From a virus, in IMG/VR virus record IMGVR_UViG_3300022204_000009, positions 1 through 39,641 of that record: 39,641 nucleotides of DNA; one strand, 5' to 3'. A program made the position numbers and the translations under genes. The notes beneath the pieces were generated by a model. That model saw nothing but the letters and a program-made list of their open reading frames with translations. It was not told the origin of the DNA and made no database searches. Positions within the stretch are counted from its first letter, which is position 1. Each line of letters begins with the position of its first letter. Shown here piece by piece: positions 16,173-23,862 of the stretch.

Positions 16173-17123
16173 ATGTCTGATATTCAAGTAGCGGATAACC
16201 GGATCTACGTCAAAGATGAAGTCACGTATGGAACGGATAGCGTACCCACCGCAACCGATCGTGTTCGCACCAGTGACCTCGACATCGTGCCTTACGATGG
16301 CCCTCGTATCGAAAAAGCGTATGACGGTGACGGCGGTCGTGATCGTAACAGCATCAACACTGGCCCGTTTACATCATTGACCTGCAAAGTAGATTTCGCA
16401 GGCTCTGGCACTAAGGATATTGAGCCGACTTATGCGCCTTTATTGCGTAGCTGTGGTGTGGGTGTTGTTGAAACCGCGCTTACTAATACAACGATTACAA
16501 CTGGCACGGGCGTGATTACCGACAGCTCATCAATTTATTTTGTTGAAGATCTCGCTGGTGAGCTGGAAAAATCAGCACTACTCGGTGTGCGCGGCACAGC
16601 AGGGCTGGACATTAGTCGCGGTGCCGTTCCGCAATGGGATTTCAGCTTACTGGGTACATACAACCAGCCCAGCCACATTGCCTCCACGTTAGCCGGTGCG
16701 CCTGCTGCACAGCTCAAAGGCATCCCGGTCACTAATGCCAACACCGCCACGGTCACGCTCGACGGCGCAACGGTTTGCCTGGAGTCGCTCAAGTTCGACA
16801 ACATGGGTTACACCACTGACTTTGTTAACGGGCCAAACTGTTTAGAGGTTAAGTCGTCCCCGACACAAATCAAAGGCACCATCGTCATCAAAGACGAAGG
16901 TTATGCAACGAAAAATTTCGTGGCCTTAGCGGAGTCACACGGAGGGGTAACGGAAGTCGCGCTGGCGGTAACGCACGGCACGGTGACTGGAAATATTCTC
17001 AGCGCCTCGGTTGCGACTATCCAGATCACCGACATCAAGCGCACCAGCCTCAACGGTATCAAAGGCTGGACCATGACCTTCGGCCTGACCAGCAACGCGC
17101 CACTGGTTATCGTACAAACTTAA
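16173..17123 (+). CDS. Major tail tube protein
   Basis: A 316-residue protein of the phage tail tube type: NRIYVKDEVTYGTDSVPTATDRVRTSDLDI, a central beta domain (GLDISRGAVPQWDFSLLGTY) and a C-terminal half ending IKGWTMTFGLTSNAPLVIV. Placement directly before the tail assembly chaperones and tape measure fits the polymer that forms the tail tube. A good AGGAG site precedes ATG 16173. Confidence 0.85.
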   Translation: MSDIQVADNRIYVKDEVTYGTDSVPTATDRVRTSDLDIVPYDGPRIEKAYDGDGGRDRNSINTGPFTSLTCKVDFAGSGTKDIEPTYAPLLRSCGVGVVETALTNTTITTGTGVITDSSSIYFVEDLAGELEKSALLGVRGTAGLDISRGAVPQWDFSLLGTYNQPSHIASTLAGAPAAQLKGIPVTNANTATVTLDGATVCLESLKFDNMGYTTDFVNGPNCLEVKSSPTQIKGTIVIKDEGYATKNFVALAESHGGVTEVALAVTHGTVTGNILSASVATIQITDIKRTSLNGIKGWTMTFGLTSNAPLVIVQT

Positions 17124-17210
17124 AGCATTCGCTTTGGTGGCTTGGGCTTCCCGTGGCCCTTGCTGCCGATTCATTTCACACGGGCTTTTATTCATTAAAG
17201 GTAAATAGTT

Positions 17211-17462
17211 ATGCACTACAGAAACGGAAGAGCCGCAGTAAACGGTGACAAGATTGTTTCATTGAACGGTGGCGAGGTCGTGGCAGCGGGTACGCTGTAT
17301 GACGCGGTGCCTGGTAATGATTATTGCAACGGCCACATCATGGTCGGATACGAGCAAAGCGGCAGCGATCCGGTTGCCTGCATGTGCGATTGTTTGCATG
17401 TCGATGATCTGGCGGCAATTCTGGCTGAGAAAGGTCTGGGTAATCGTCCAGACGGAATGTAA
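17211..17462 (+). CDS. Small hypothetical tail-module protein
   Basis: An 83-residue protein: RNGRAAVNGDKIVSLNGGEVVAAGTLYDAVPGNDYCNGH, then ACMCDCLHVDDLAAILAE. It has four Cys but no regular zinc motif. Small proteins of this kind occur near phage tail genes and are of unknown function. It lies between tail tube and tail chaperone genes and is followed by a terminator. Confidence 0.7.
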   Translation: MHYRNGRAAVNGDKIVSLNGGEVVAAGTLYDAVPGNDYCNGHIMVGYEQSGSDPVACMCDCLHVDDLAAILAEKGLGNRPDGM

Positions 17463-17475
17463 TTCATTAGCTGAG

Positions 17476-17511
17476 AAAAGCAGAAGCATCTACTCCTGCT
17501 TTTTGTTTTTT
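17476..17511 (+). terminator. Intrinsic terminator before tail chaperones
   Basis: Stem AAAAGCAG (17476-17483) with CTGCTTTT (17496-17503), a 12-base loop and a T-rich tail. It separates the tail tube genes from the less abundant chaperone and tape measure transcripts. Confidence 0.7.
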
Positions 17512-17536
17512 AATTTTATTATCACGGGAAAATATT

Positions 17537-17989
17537 ATGTCATTCCAAATTGGAAAAAAAACCATCAAGTGCAATGTCGGCTTTAAGGCCGAAGGGGATC
17601 TTGACGAACAGGTCGATGTTTCGATCGTGCTGGTCTATCAGCGGCCTTCAGTAAAAGACGCCAAAGAATTCAGCAAACTCAATGCCGAATTTGCCGACGC
17701 GGTGAAGTCACTGTCTGCGCCAGGCGCTGATACATCAATGGTCGAAACCAGTGAAGCCATCAACGCCATTGAACAGAAAATGTCCGACTTTGTGCGCATC
17801 CGTATTTCCGGCTGGGATAAAGTACAGGGCGGTGAGGGTGAAGCGTTAGCGTTTAACCCGGAAAACCTCGACCTGTTATTTAATGACAAGGATGCCAGGC
17901 GCGCAGCCTTTACCCGTTACACCGACCTGGTTAACGGACGCAAAAAGGAGGCAGACGAAAACTTAAAAAAATCGGAAGCTACTGGGTAA
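17537..17989 (+). CDS. Tail assembly chaperone, short form (gpG-like)
   Basis: A 150-residue protein: FQIGKKTIKCNVGFKAEGDLDEQVDVSIVLVYQRPSVKDAKEF, a helical middle and ISGWDKVQGGEGEALAFNPENLDLLFNDKDARRAAF, followed by NGRKKEADENLKKSEATG. This is the standard gpG-like chaperone that coats the tape measure protein during tail assembly. The last codons include the slippery A AAA AAA at 17965-17971, where a share of ribosomes move to -1 to make the longer form. Confidence 0.85.
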   Translation: MSFQIGKKTIKCNVGFKAEGDLDEQVDVSIVLVYQRPSVKDAKEFSKLNAEFADAVKSLSAPGADTSMVETSEAINAIEQKMSDFVRIRISGWDKVQGGEGEALAFNPENLDLLFNDKDARRAAFTRYTDLVNGRKKEADENLKKSEATG

Positions 17990-18339
17990 CGGCAAAGGAA
18001 CCAGTAGATGAAGAGGAAAAAAGGGAACGTGAGTCCGCAGCTTTGCGGCTTATGAATTTCACGGAAGAACAAATTAAAGAAGAGCTGGCTCAAGAAGAAG
18101 GCGGGCCAGATAAAGACTGTGAAATATGGCCTGAGCATGTTGAGGCGCTGGATTTGTTTCTCAGCGTGCAGCGGCGATGGGTGTATCCAGCTATGTCGAG
18201 CCGCCCGGTTGGGCTGGATCCGGCATGGGTAACACTCAAGGCTGAACTGATGTTTCCTGAGAAACAAAATCGGCTTGAGGTTATTAACCAGGTAGAGCTG
18301 ATAGAGAGAGGTGCGCTCGGTGCATGGCCAAAGAGTTAA
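17537..18339 (+). CDS. Tail assembly chaperone, frameshifted fusion (gpGT-like)
   Basis: A -1 shift at A AAA AAA (17965-17971) joins the short chaperone (145 codons) to an overlapping frame that runs from 17971 to the stop at 18337-18339, about 267 residues in all. The second part reads KIGSYWVTAKEPVDEEE, FTEEQIKEELAQEEGG, then EALDLFLSVQRRWVYPAMSSRPVGLD and ends GAWPKS. There is no stop in the -1 frame between slip site and end. Length and order match the lambda G/GT plan. The downstream part has its own TTG at 18043 but no convincing ribosome site. Confidence 0.85.
17945..18007 (+). promoter_or_regulatory. -1 programmed ribosomal frameshift signal
   Basis: Three parts in the right order: an AAGGAGG internal Shine-Dalgarno (17945-17951), 13 bases later a perfect A AAA AAA slippery heptamer in frame (17965-17971), and after a 7-base spacer a stem of CTACTGG (17979-17985) with CCAGTAG (18001-18007) and 15-base loop. 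All three match the dnaX-type arrangement. Confidence 0.88.
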
Positions 18340-18355
18340 GGTGTAATATTTAAAC

Positions 18356-18385
18356 TTGACATTCGGTAGCCGGATGGATTATTGT
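18356..18385 (+). promoter_or_regulatory. Candidate sigma-70 promoter for HNH insert
   Basis: TTGACA (18356-18361), an 18-base spacer and TATTGT (18380-18385). The transcript would begin near 18392, at the first stem of the structured RNA, and lead into the unknown ORF and HNH nuclease. Confidence 0.55.
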
Positions 18386-18391
18386 TTCTCT

Positions 18392-18585
18392 GCACTAGCA
18401 AAATCTAGTGCCGGAATTGGTCTTCCGTTTGGTCAGAGAGCAGGGCTCTCATTCGATGAGCTTTTTTTGTGCCTGTAGAAATATGGCAGGCTGTGCGGGG
18501 CTTCCTTCGGGAAGGCCGATCCTCTGACCGGTAAGACCAACCCCGTGCAGTCTGCCACCCTATTGATTGGTCTCGATGGTGGCAG
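18392..18585 (+). ncRNA. Candidate structured RNA upstream of HNH operon
   Basis: No gene is evident here, but pairing is dense. Arms: GCACTAG (18392-18398) with CTAGTGC (18405-18411); TTGGTCTT (18417-18424) with AAGACCAA (18533-18540); GGTCAGAG (18431-18438) with CTCTGACC (18522-18529); CTTCC-TTCG-GGAAG (18501-18514); GGCAGGCTGTGCGGGG (18485-18500) with CCCCGTGCAGTCTGCC (18541-18556, three G-T pairs); CTGCCACC (18552-18559) with GGTGGCAG (18578-18585). The 16-pair stem crosses the two long-range stems, so the RNA forms a pseudoknot or switches. A second TTGGTCT (18567-18573) competes for AGACCAA. No known riboswitch, ribozyme or group I/II intron core was recognised. Confidence 0.55.
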
Positions 18586-18613
18586 TTCTTGAACATATTC
18601 AGAGGACGCTACT

Positions 18614-18997
18614 ATGTCGGCACAAGTAATAAAACTAAAAGAGTATTCACCCGGTATCCAGCAAGCCACTATTAAGCTTGAGTGGCAGGTGTCCAGTGAT
18701 GCACCTAAAACAGTCGATGATTTATATTTCACGAAGCGCGAACCAAACGGTTGTATCAATTGGTGGGCTGTAACTAAGCCTAGCAATTATTATAGTGCGA
18801 ACTATATGGTAGGAAGGGCGCATGCGTTTGATGTAATTGAGTTAATGTTTAATCCAAAAGCAAAAAACTTAAATGATGGGCTGCTTAGTAATATCGCTAT
18901 AAACATGGCTGAAAACCACAAAACAGACGATGGTGTGATGCGTGGTTTCTTTAGTGCGTTCAGTGAGTTATTGCTAAATGGGAAAGTAGTGCGTTGA
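18614..18997 (+). CDS. Hypothetical protein in HNH insert
   Basis: A 127-residue protein starting ATG 18614 behind AGAGGA, right after the structured RNA. Visible features: IKLEWQVSSDAPKTVDDLYFTKRE, a WW pair in CINWWAVTKP, the helical YMVGRAHAFDVIELM, and a C-terminal GVMRGFFSAFSELLL. Some phage proteins share the WW...GR.YA and GFF.A..E pattern, but the function is unknown. Its stop overlaps the TTG start of the HNH gene (TTGA). Confidence 0.7.
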   Translation: MSAQVIKLKEYSPGIQQATIKLEWQVSSDAPKTVDDLYFTKREPNGCINWWAVTKPSNYYSANYMVGRAHAFDVIELMFNPKAKNLNDGLLSNIAINMAENHKTDDGVMRGFFSAFSELLLNGKVVR

Positions 18998-19782
18998 GTA
19001 GCGCAATTGATATTACTGGACAGCGGTTTGGGAAATTACTAGTAGTTAAACGGGTTGAAAACGATAGTAGTGGTTTCGCTATGTGGTTGTGTCACTGTGA
19101 TTGCGGTAACTCGAAAGTCATCCGTGGTGTTTCTTTGAGAAACGGCAATACAAAAGGTTGTGGCTGTATTGCTGCGCCCGATCATACGGGTAAGCGATTT
19201 GGTGGATTGGTGGTTTTAAAAAAGTTAGCCAATAAAAAGTCGCATTCTAATTGGTTATGCAAGTGCGACTGTGGCGCCACAACTAAGGTTACGAATACTC
19301 GCTTGGTTAGTGGTGCCACGAAATCATGCGGTTGCGGCAGAAAGTCTTTGGATGGGCTAAGCACGTCCAGTCCTCGTGAATACCGAAGCTGGCGAGCGAT
19401 GCTTGCGAGGTGCAATAACCCGGAAACAAGACATTACGAGCATTATGGTGGTAGGGGAATAAAAGTTTGTGATCGCTGGTTGGATTTCACGTTGTTTCTG
19501 AAAGATATGGGACGCAACCCCGGTAGGTTTCACACGCTTGATAAACAGGATAATAATGGTAATTACGAACCGGGTAACTGTGCGTGGGTAGATAAGAAAG
19601 CCCAGGCAAGAAATACACGGCGTAACTTTATTCTTTCATATAAAGGTAAAAAGAAGTGCCTTGCTGAATGGTGTGAGTTGCTAGGTTTAAAATATCACAC
19701 TGTATATTGTCGATTGCGTAATGGTTGGTCGGTGCAGTCGGCACTTGAAGAACCGAAAAAAGTAAACCAGTTTTCAGAATAA
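18994..19782 (+). CDS. HNH homing endonuclease with duplicated zinc ribbon
   Basis: A 262-residue protein starting TTG 18994, overlapping the previous stop. Two tandem AP2-like/zinc-ribbon units open it: TGQRFGKLLVVKRV...LCHCDCGNSKV...GCGC (about 6-57) and TGKRFGGLVVLKKL...LCKCDCGATTKV...SCGCG (about 63-112). The HNH domain follows (YRSWRAMLARCNNPETRHYEHYGGRGIKVCDRW, LDKQDNNGNYEPGNCAW), then a NUMOD-like HTH (AEWCELLGLKYHTVYCRLRNGWSV). It is probably a free-standing homing enzyme that brought the segment 18340-19810 between chaperone and tape measure genes. Confidence 0.9.
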   Translation: MSSAIDITGQRFGKLLVVKRVENDSSGFAMWLCHCDCGNSKVIRGVSLRNGNTKGCGCIAAPDHTGKRFGGLVVLKKLANKKSHSNWLCKCDCGATTKVTNTRLVSGATKSCGCGRKSLDGLSTSSPREYRSWRAMLARCNNPETRHYEHYGGRGIKVCDRWLDFTLFLKDMGRNPGRFHTLDKQDNNGNYEPGNCAWVDKKAQARNTRRNFILSYKGKKKCLAEWCELLGLKYHTVYCRLRNGWSVQSALEEPKKVNQFSE

Positions 19783-19808
19783 AAACAAATTATTTTTAAT
19801 AAACAAAA

Positions 19809-19832
19809 GCTCACTTCGGTGGGCTTTTTTAT
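19809..19832 (+). terminator. Intrinsic terminator with TTCG loop
   Basis: AGCTCAC, loop TTCG and GTGGGCT followed by a run of T. It ends the HNH insert just before the tape measure gene. Confidence 0.85.
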
Positions 19833-19845
19833 TGGCGTCGATAAA

Positions 19846-22800
19846 ATGGCTCAGACATATAAAACGGGAATAATCCTGACCGGGTCAGCCGATGGAGCGA
19901 TCAGAGCGGTCAAATTAACGGACGAGCAACTTAAAAAATTAAACTCGACCGAAAAGAAAGGGCACGATACTCAGAAAAAAACCCGCGCGGAAACTAAAAA
20001 AACCAGTCAGTCGATGGGTGATTACGCGGGCAAACTAGGCCTGGTTACGTCTGCAGCTTCTATATTAACCGCCGCGTTGGGCGGGTTGTCTATAGCGAAT
20101 ACCGTGCGCGAAACAGTGGCTTTAACGCGGGAGACCAACGCCTGGGCGGCGGCGGTAGGTGTGACTACGCAGGAATTGCGGGCTTCGGAATATGCGGCCC
20201 AGTCTTTGGGGTTGTCTCAAGGCAAGATCGCGGACATTTATAAAGATACGGCTGAAAAAATTTCTGACGCTTATATCAATGGCGGAGGTGAAGCGGTTGA
20301 GGCTTTGCGCAATATCAATCTTACCGCTGCGGATCTCAATAGTTTGTCTCCTGATCAGCAACTTATGGCTATTGCTAACGGCCTGGATTCTATTGGTGAT
20401 CACAACAACAAAATCCAGATTTTGGAATCGCTTGCTTCTGATGCCAGCCTGTTAATCCCTTTACTGGAAAACTCCGGTGAAAAATTTAAACAATTAAAAC
20501 AGGAAGCGATTGATTCTGGCAGGGCCATGTCGAATATCGACGCGGCTGTTGTCACCTTGCTCGATGTTGAATTTCGTAAATTGTCAGCTTCATCTGACGG
20601 CTTTGGTAATAGCCTCACCGCAGGTTTAGCGCCTGCTATTTATGGTGTGACCAAAGAAATTAATACACTGACATTGGGCTGGGGTAGCGCCAGCGAGATA
20701 ACTGCGAAAGCGATAGATATTACCGTTACGGGGTTGGGTTTTGTGCTCGATGCAGGGCATGATGTTTTGACCACTGTGAAGCTGATAGAAATCGGTTGGC
20801 TGCATGTGGGTAATGTTGGCGTGTCAGCGTTTATTGGAATGGGTAATGTCGGCGTTGATTTTGTTAATAACTTCCTGCTTCCGTTTCGTGAAACACTGGG
20901 GTCAATTACTGAAGGCTGGGGGTATCTGCTTCAGTTAGCGGGTGACTTTACGGGTAACACCGCCTGGCAGGAAGCTGGCGAATTTATGCTGGGTTACAGC
21001 AAGGCTATTAAAGAAACCCGTTTTGAGATGGCGGATTTTATTGGTCTGCAAAAAGATTTGCAGGGTCAAATCGCAAAGTCCAATGATGAGCTGCTGGCAA
21101 TGCTCAACGCCAAAGCGCCGTCAGATGAAATAAAAAAATGGCTGGCTGAGCAACGCGCAGAAGTTGAAAGACTGGCAGCAGCGAACGTGGCTGCGGCTGA
21201 AGCACGAAAATTGCTGACTGATGAAGAAAAAAAGGCAGCGGAGTCCTCTAAAGAATTAAGAATAGCGGCTGATGCGACCGCGCAAGTTTATAAAGACACA
21301 GCATCATCCATTCGTAATTCATTCAGCGGTGCGTTTCGTGACATTCTTGACGATCAAAATACTTTTGTTGATCGTATGTTTGATTCAATTAAAAACCTGT
21401 TTGCTGATATAGCAACATTACAACTGACTAAACCGTTCATCATTCCATTTACAGCGGGTATAGCAGCATCAACCGGCGCTAACGCTGAAGAACAGTTAGC
21501 GGCTGTCAGCGGAATGGGCGGCACCGCCGCCGACACTAAAGGCGTAATGGCTGATGTCGGTGAATACATTGGCGCAGGCATGGTTGGTTACATGGCTGGT
21601 GGTATGGCCGCGAAAATGTTTGATGTGGCGAACCCTGGCATGGCGCAAAACCTATCGGGCATTGGTGCCATGATCGGTCTGTCGATGGGTAATCCATTTA
21701 TTAGCGCTATCGCCGGTTTTGTTGCAGGTTCATTATTCAAAGGCGACTGGGTTACTGATGCTGAAAAATTAAACCTTTATTACACGCGTGGTGCGGGTGT
21801 TTCGGGTAATCGCGAAATCAGCCAAAGTCGTGATGGTGGTGCTTTTAATTCAGACGACAGCCAGACTATTATTCGTACACTGGATGCGGCTTTTACTCAG
21901 CGCCTGTCGCTAACCTTTGGCCAGTTTGAGGACAGCCTGGTCAATCAGCTTCATTTGTTGAACATCGGCAATCTTAATGCGTTGATGGATTTTACTTCGT
22001 CAGTGGCGCTGGATATTACCGGTCTCAATTCTGAGCAGGTCAATGACGTTATTACGCAATGGGCGGGTAATGTCTCTGTTGAAATGGCAGCGGCGTTATT
22101 GCCGGGGCTGGATGCTTTCAGGCGTGTAGGCGAGACAGGTGTAGAGACGATTGATCGACTTACTCAATCACTAGGTTTGATGTACAGTTTTGGTCGCAAT
22201 CTTGATATTACTATTGCGAGTTTGACGGCGGGCAATAATGCTGCAGCTCAGTTTGGTATTCAGATTCAATATGCCACGGCGGATATTGTTGCGACCGCGA
22301 ATCAGTTGGCGAATACGCAGGACATGCAGACACGCATCGAGCTGGAACAGCAATATGCTGACCAGGTGCTGGCGCGTTATAAATTAGAGCAGGACATGCT
22401 TACTGCCCTGCAGGCAAGCGTGGTTTCGATCAGCAACGACATCTCTGGTTTGCGCGCGACTATTGGTGGTGATATCGCCAGCATTACCGGCGGCTTTGCA
22501 CCGCGTAGTGCTTCGTCTATTGCTTCTGATTTAGCAGGTATCTCTGGTGGTAGTGCGCCTGATTTGACCCGGTACATTAACTTAACAGGCAAACTGGATA
22601 CGGTTGGAGCGCAGAGTACAGCAATGCTGGCTTTGATTAATGAAAAAAACAGTGCGAAGAATGAACTGGAAATAGCGAAAGCTGATTATGAAATTGATTT
22701 ACAGGGCCAGATTGATGATTTAGTTTCAAAAATGACCAGTGCGTCATTTGATGATGCGGTAAATGGGTCGGTTGATAGGTGGTACGCTGAAACTCTATCG

Positions 22801-23862
22801 TTAACGGCTGAGCTTGCCGATGGTCTGGCTGAATTCGACGCGCAGATTGCGCCCGTTGCGGGTTCTATTAGTGCGCTGAAGTTAGAGTTTGCGGCCTTAC
22901 TGGATAAGGTGACGAGTTTACAAACCAAAGCTGATGCTGCGCTCACTGATTACAACGCCTCAATGCTGGATTATTTGTCTTTGACGTCCGACCAGGTTGA
23001 TCAGTTGCAAAGTTTGCGTGAAGAAACACTGAACTATTACAACACCATGAAGCAGCTCGATGGTGCCATGACCAGCGCAGCGGCTAACATTGGCAGCACA
23101 CTTGAATCGTTACGCCTGGGCACGCTTTCACCGTCGGCACGGCTGGCGGATCTCACCGGGCAGTTCACCAGTTTAACTTCCAGCGCCAGTGGGGCTACGG
23201 GTTACGATTTGGTTTCGATCAGTGAGCAGTTGAATGCGCTGGTTAATCCGTTGTTGTCTGAGGCTTCAACGCTCTATGCGAGCGGGCAGGGTTATCAGGA
23301 TATTTTCAACATGATCACCTCAAGCCTGGGTGATGTGCAGCAGATGTTAATTGATGGTGCGCCGCAAGGTTATGAAGAAAGCTCGATTACATTATTAACT
23401 TCTATTGATAGTTTGTTGGGCGGTTTGCAGGATGTACTCAGCGCCGCTGAGTTGGCCATCATCGACGCGATCGATACCAGCCGGATTCACACCGTGGCCA
23501 CGTTGCAGGACATTCGTGAATTGCTCGGTGGTGAAAAACGCACGTTATCGAGCTTTGATGTCGGCACATCGTATGTGCCCAACGATATGACCGCGAATAT
23601 TCATCAGGGTGAAGTGATCATCGATCCACAAAGCTCGGATATTCTGCGCCGCTACGGCATACAGGTTTCGGGTGGTGGTGATTCTCGTATGGTGGAAACT
23701 TTGAATCGGATTGAGCGTTTGTTGTCGGAAAATTCGGGCGACTTGCGTCTGACGGTAGTGACGGCTGACGGCAAAGTGATCAAAGAAGAAGTAATTCGAG
23801 ATATTAAAAAACGCAGTAAACGTGGCGAGTCAATCGTACATGCTGCTGGAGTCGTTGCTTAA
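19846..23862 (+). CDS. Tape measure protein
   Basis: A 1338-residue tape measure. It begins with coiled-coil sequence (LTDEQLKKLNSTEKKGHDTQKK), then a hydrophobic stretch about 42-66, long helical segments with a central hydrophobic region (about 565-650, GAGMVGYMAGGMAAKM) and a C-terminal end VGTSYVPNDMTANIHQGEVIIDP, typical of tape measure tails. Its length suggests a tail of roughly 200 nm by the usual rule of thumb. The ATG 19846 is chosen because an upstream GTG (19819) lies inside the terminator stem. It overlaps the next gene by TAATG. Confidence 0.92.
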   Translation: MAQTYKTGIILTGSADGAIRAVKLTDEQLKKLNSTEKKGHDTQKKTRAETKKTSQSMGDYAGKLGLVTSAASILTAALGGLSIANTVRETVALTRETNAWAAAVGVTTQELRASEYAAQSLGLSQGKIADIYKDTAEKISDAYINGGGEAVEALRNINLTAADLNSLSPDQQLMAIANGLDSIGDHNNKIQILESLASDASLLIPLLENSGEKFKQLKQEAIDSGRAMSNIDAAVVTLLDVEFRKLSASSDGFGNSLTAGLAPAIYGVTKEINTLTLGWGSASEITAKAIDITVTGLGFVLDAGHDVLTTVKLIEIGWLHVGNVGVSAFIGMGNVGVDFVNNFLLPFRETLGSITEGWGYLLQLAGDFTGNTAWQEAGEFMLGYSKAIKETRFEMADFIGLQKDLQGQIAKSNDELLAMLNAKAPSDEIKKWLAEQRAEVERLAAANVAAAEARKLLTDEEKKAAESSKELRIAADATAQVYKDTASSIRNSFSGAFRDILDDQNTFVDRMFDSIKNLFADIATLQLTKPFIIPFTAGIAASTGANAEEQLAAVSGMGGTAADTKGVMADVGEYIGAGMVGYMAGGMAAKMFDVANPGMAQNLSGIGAMIGLSMGNPFISAIAGFVAGSLFKGDWVTDAEKLNLYYTRGAGVSGNREISQSRDGGAFNSDDSQTIIRTLDAAFTQRLSLTFGQFEDSLVNQLHLLNIGNLNALMDFTSSVALDITGLNSEQVNDVITQWAGNVSVEMAAALLPGLDAFRRVGETGVETIDRLTQSLGLMYSFGRNLDITIASLTAGNNAAAQFGIQIQYATADIVATANQLANTQDMQTRIELEQQYADQVLARYKLEQDMLTALQASVVSISNDISGLRATIGGDIASITGGFAPRSASSIASDLAGISGGSAPDLTRYINLTGKLDTVGAQSTAMLALINEKNSAKNELEIAKADYEIDLQGQIDDLVSKMTSASFDDAVNGSVDRWYAETLSLTAELADGLAEFDAQIAPVAGSISALKLEFAALLDKVTSLQTKADAALTDYNASMLDYLSLTSDQVDQLQSLREETLNYYNTMKQLDGAMTSAAANIGSTLESLRLGTLSPSARLADLTGQFTSLTSSASGATGYDLVSISEQLNALVNPLLSEASTLYASGQGYQDIFNMITSSLGDVQQMLIDGAPQGYEESSITLLTSIDSLLGGLQDVLSAAELAIIDAIDTSRIHTVATLQDIRELLGGEKRTLSSFDVGTSYVPNDMTANIHQGEVIIDPQSSDILRRYGIQVSGGGDSRMVETLNRIERLLSENSGDLRLTVVTADGKVIKEEVIRDIKKRSKRGESIVHAAGVVA

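Noticed and set aside
18340-18613. Group I or group II intron
   Set aside because: No recognisable core (P7-type or domain V) and the flanking genes are complete, so nothing is split.
18433-18786. 117-codon frame on the - strand
   Set aside because: It runs through the paired stems of the structured RNA and into the antisense of a well-supported + strand gene.
19819-19845. GTG start for the tape measure gene
   Set aside because: It lies inside the terminator stem; the ATG at 19846 follows directly.
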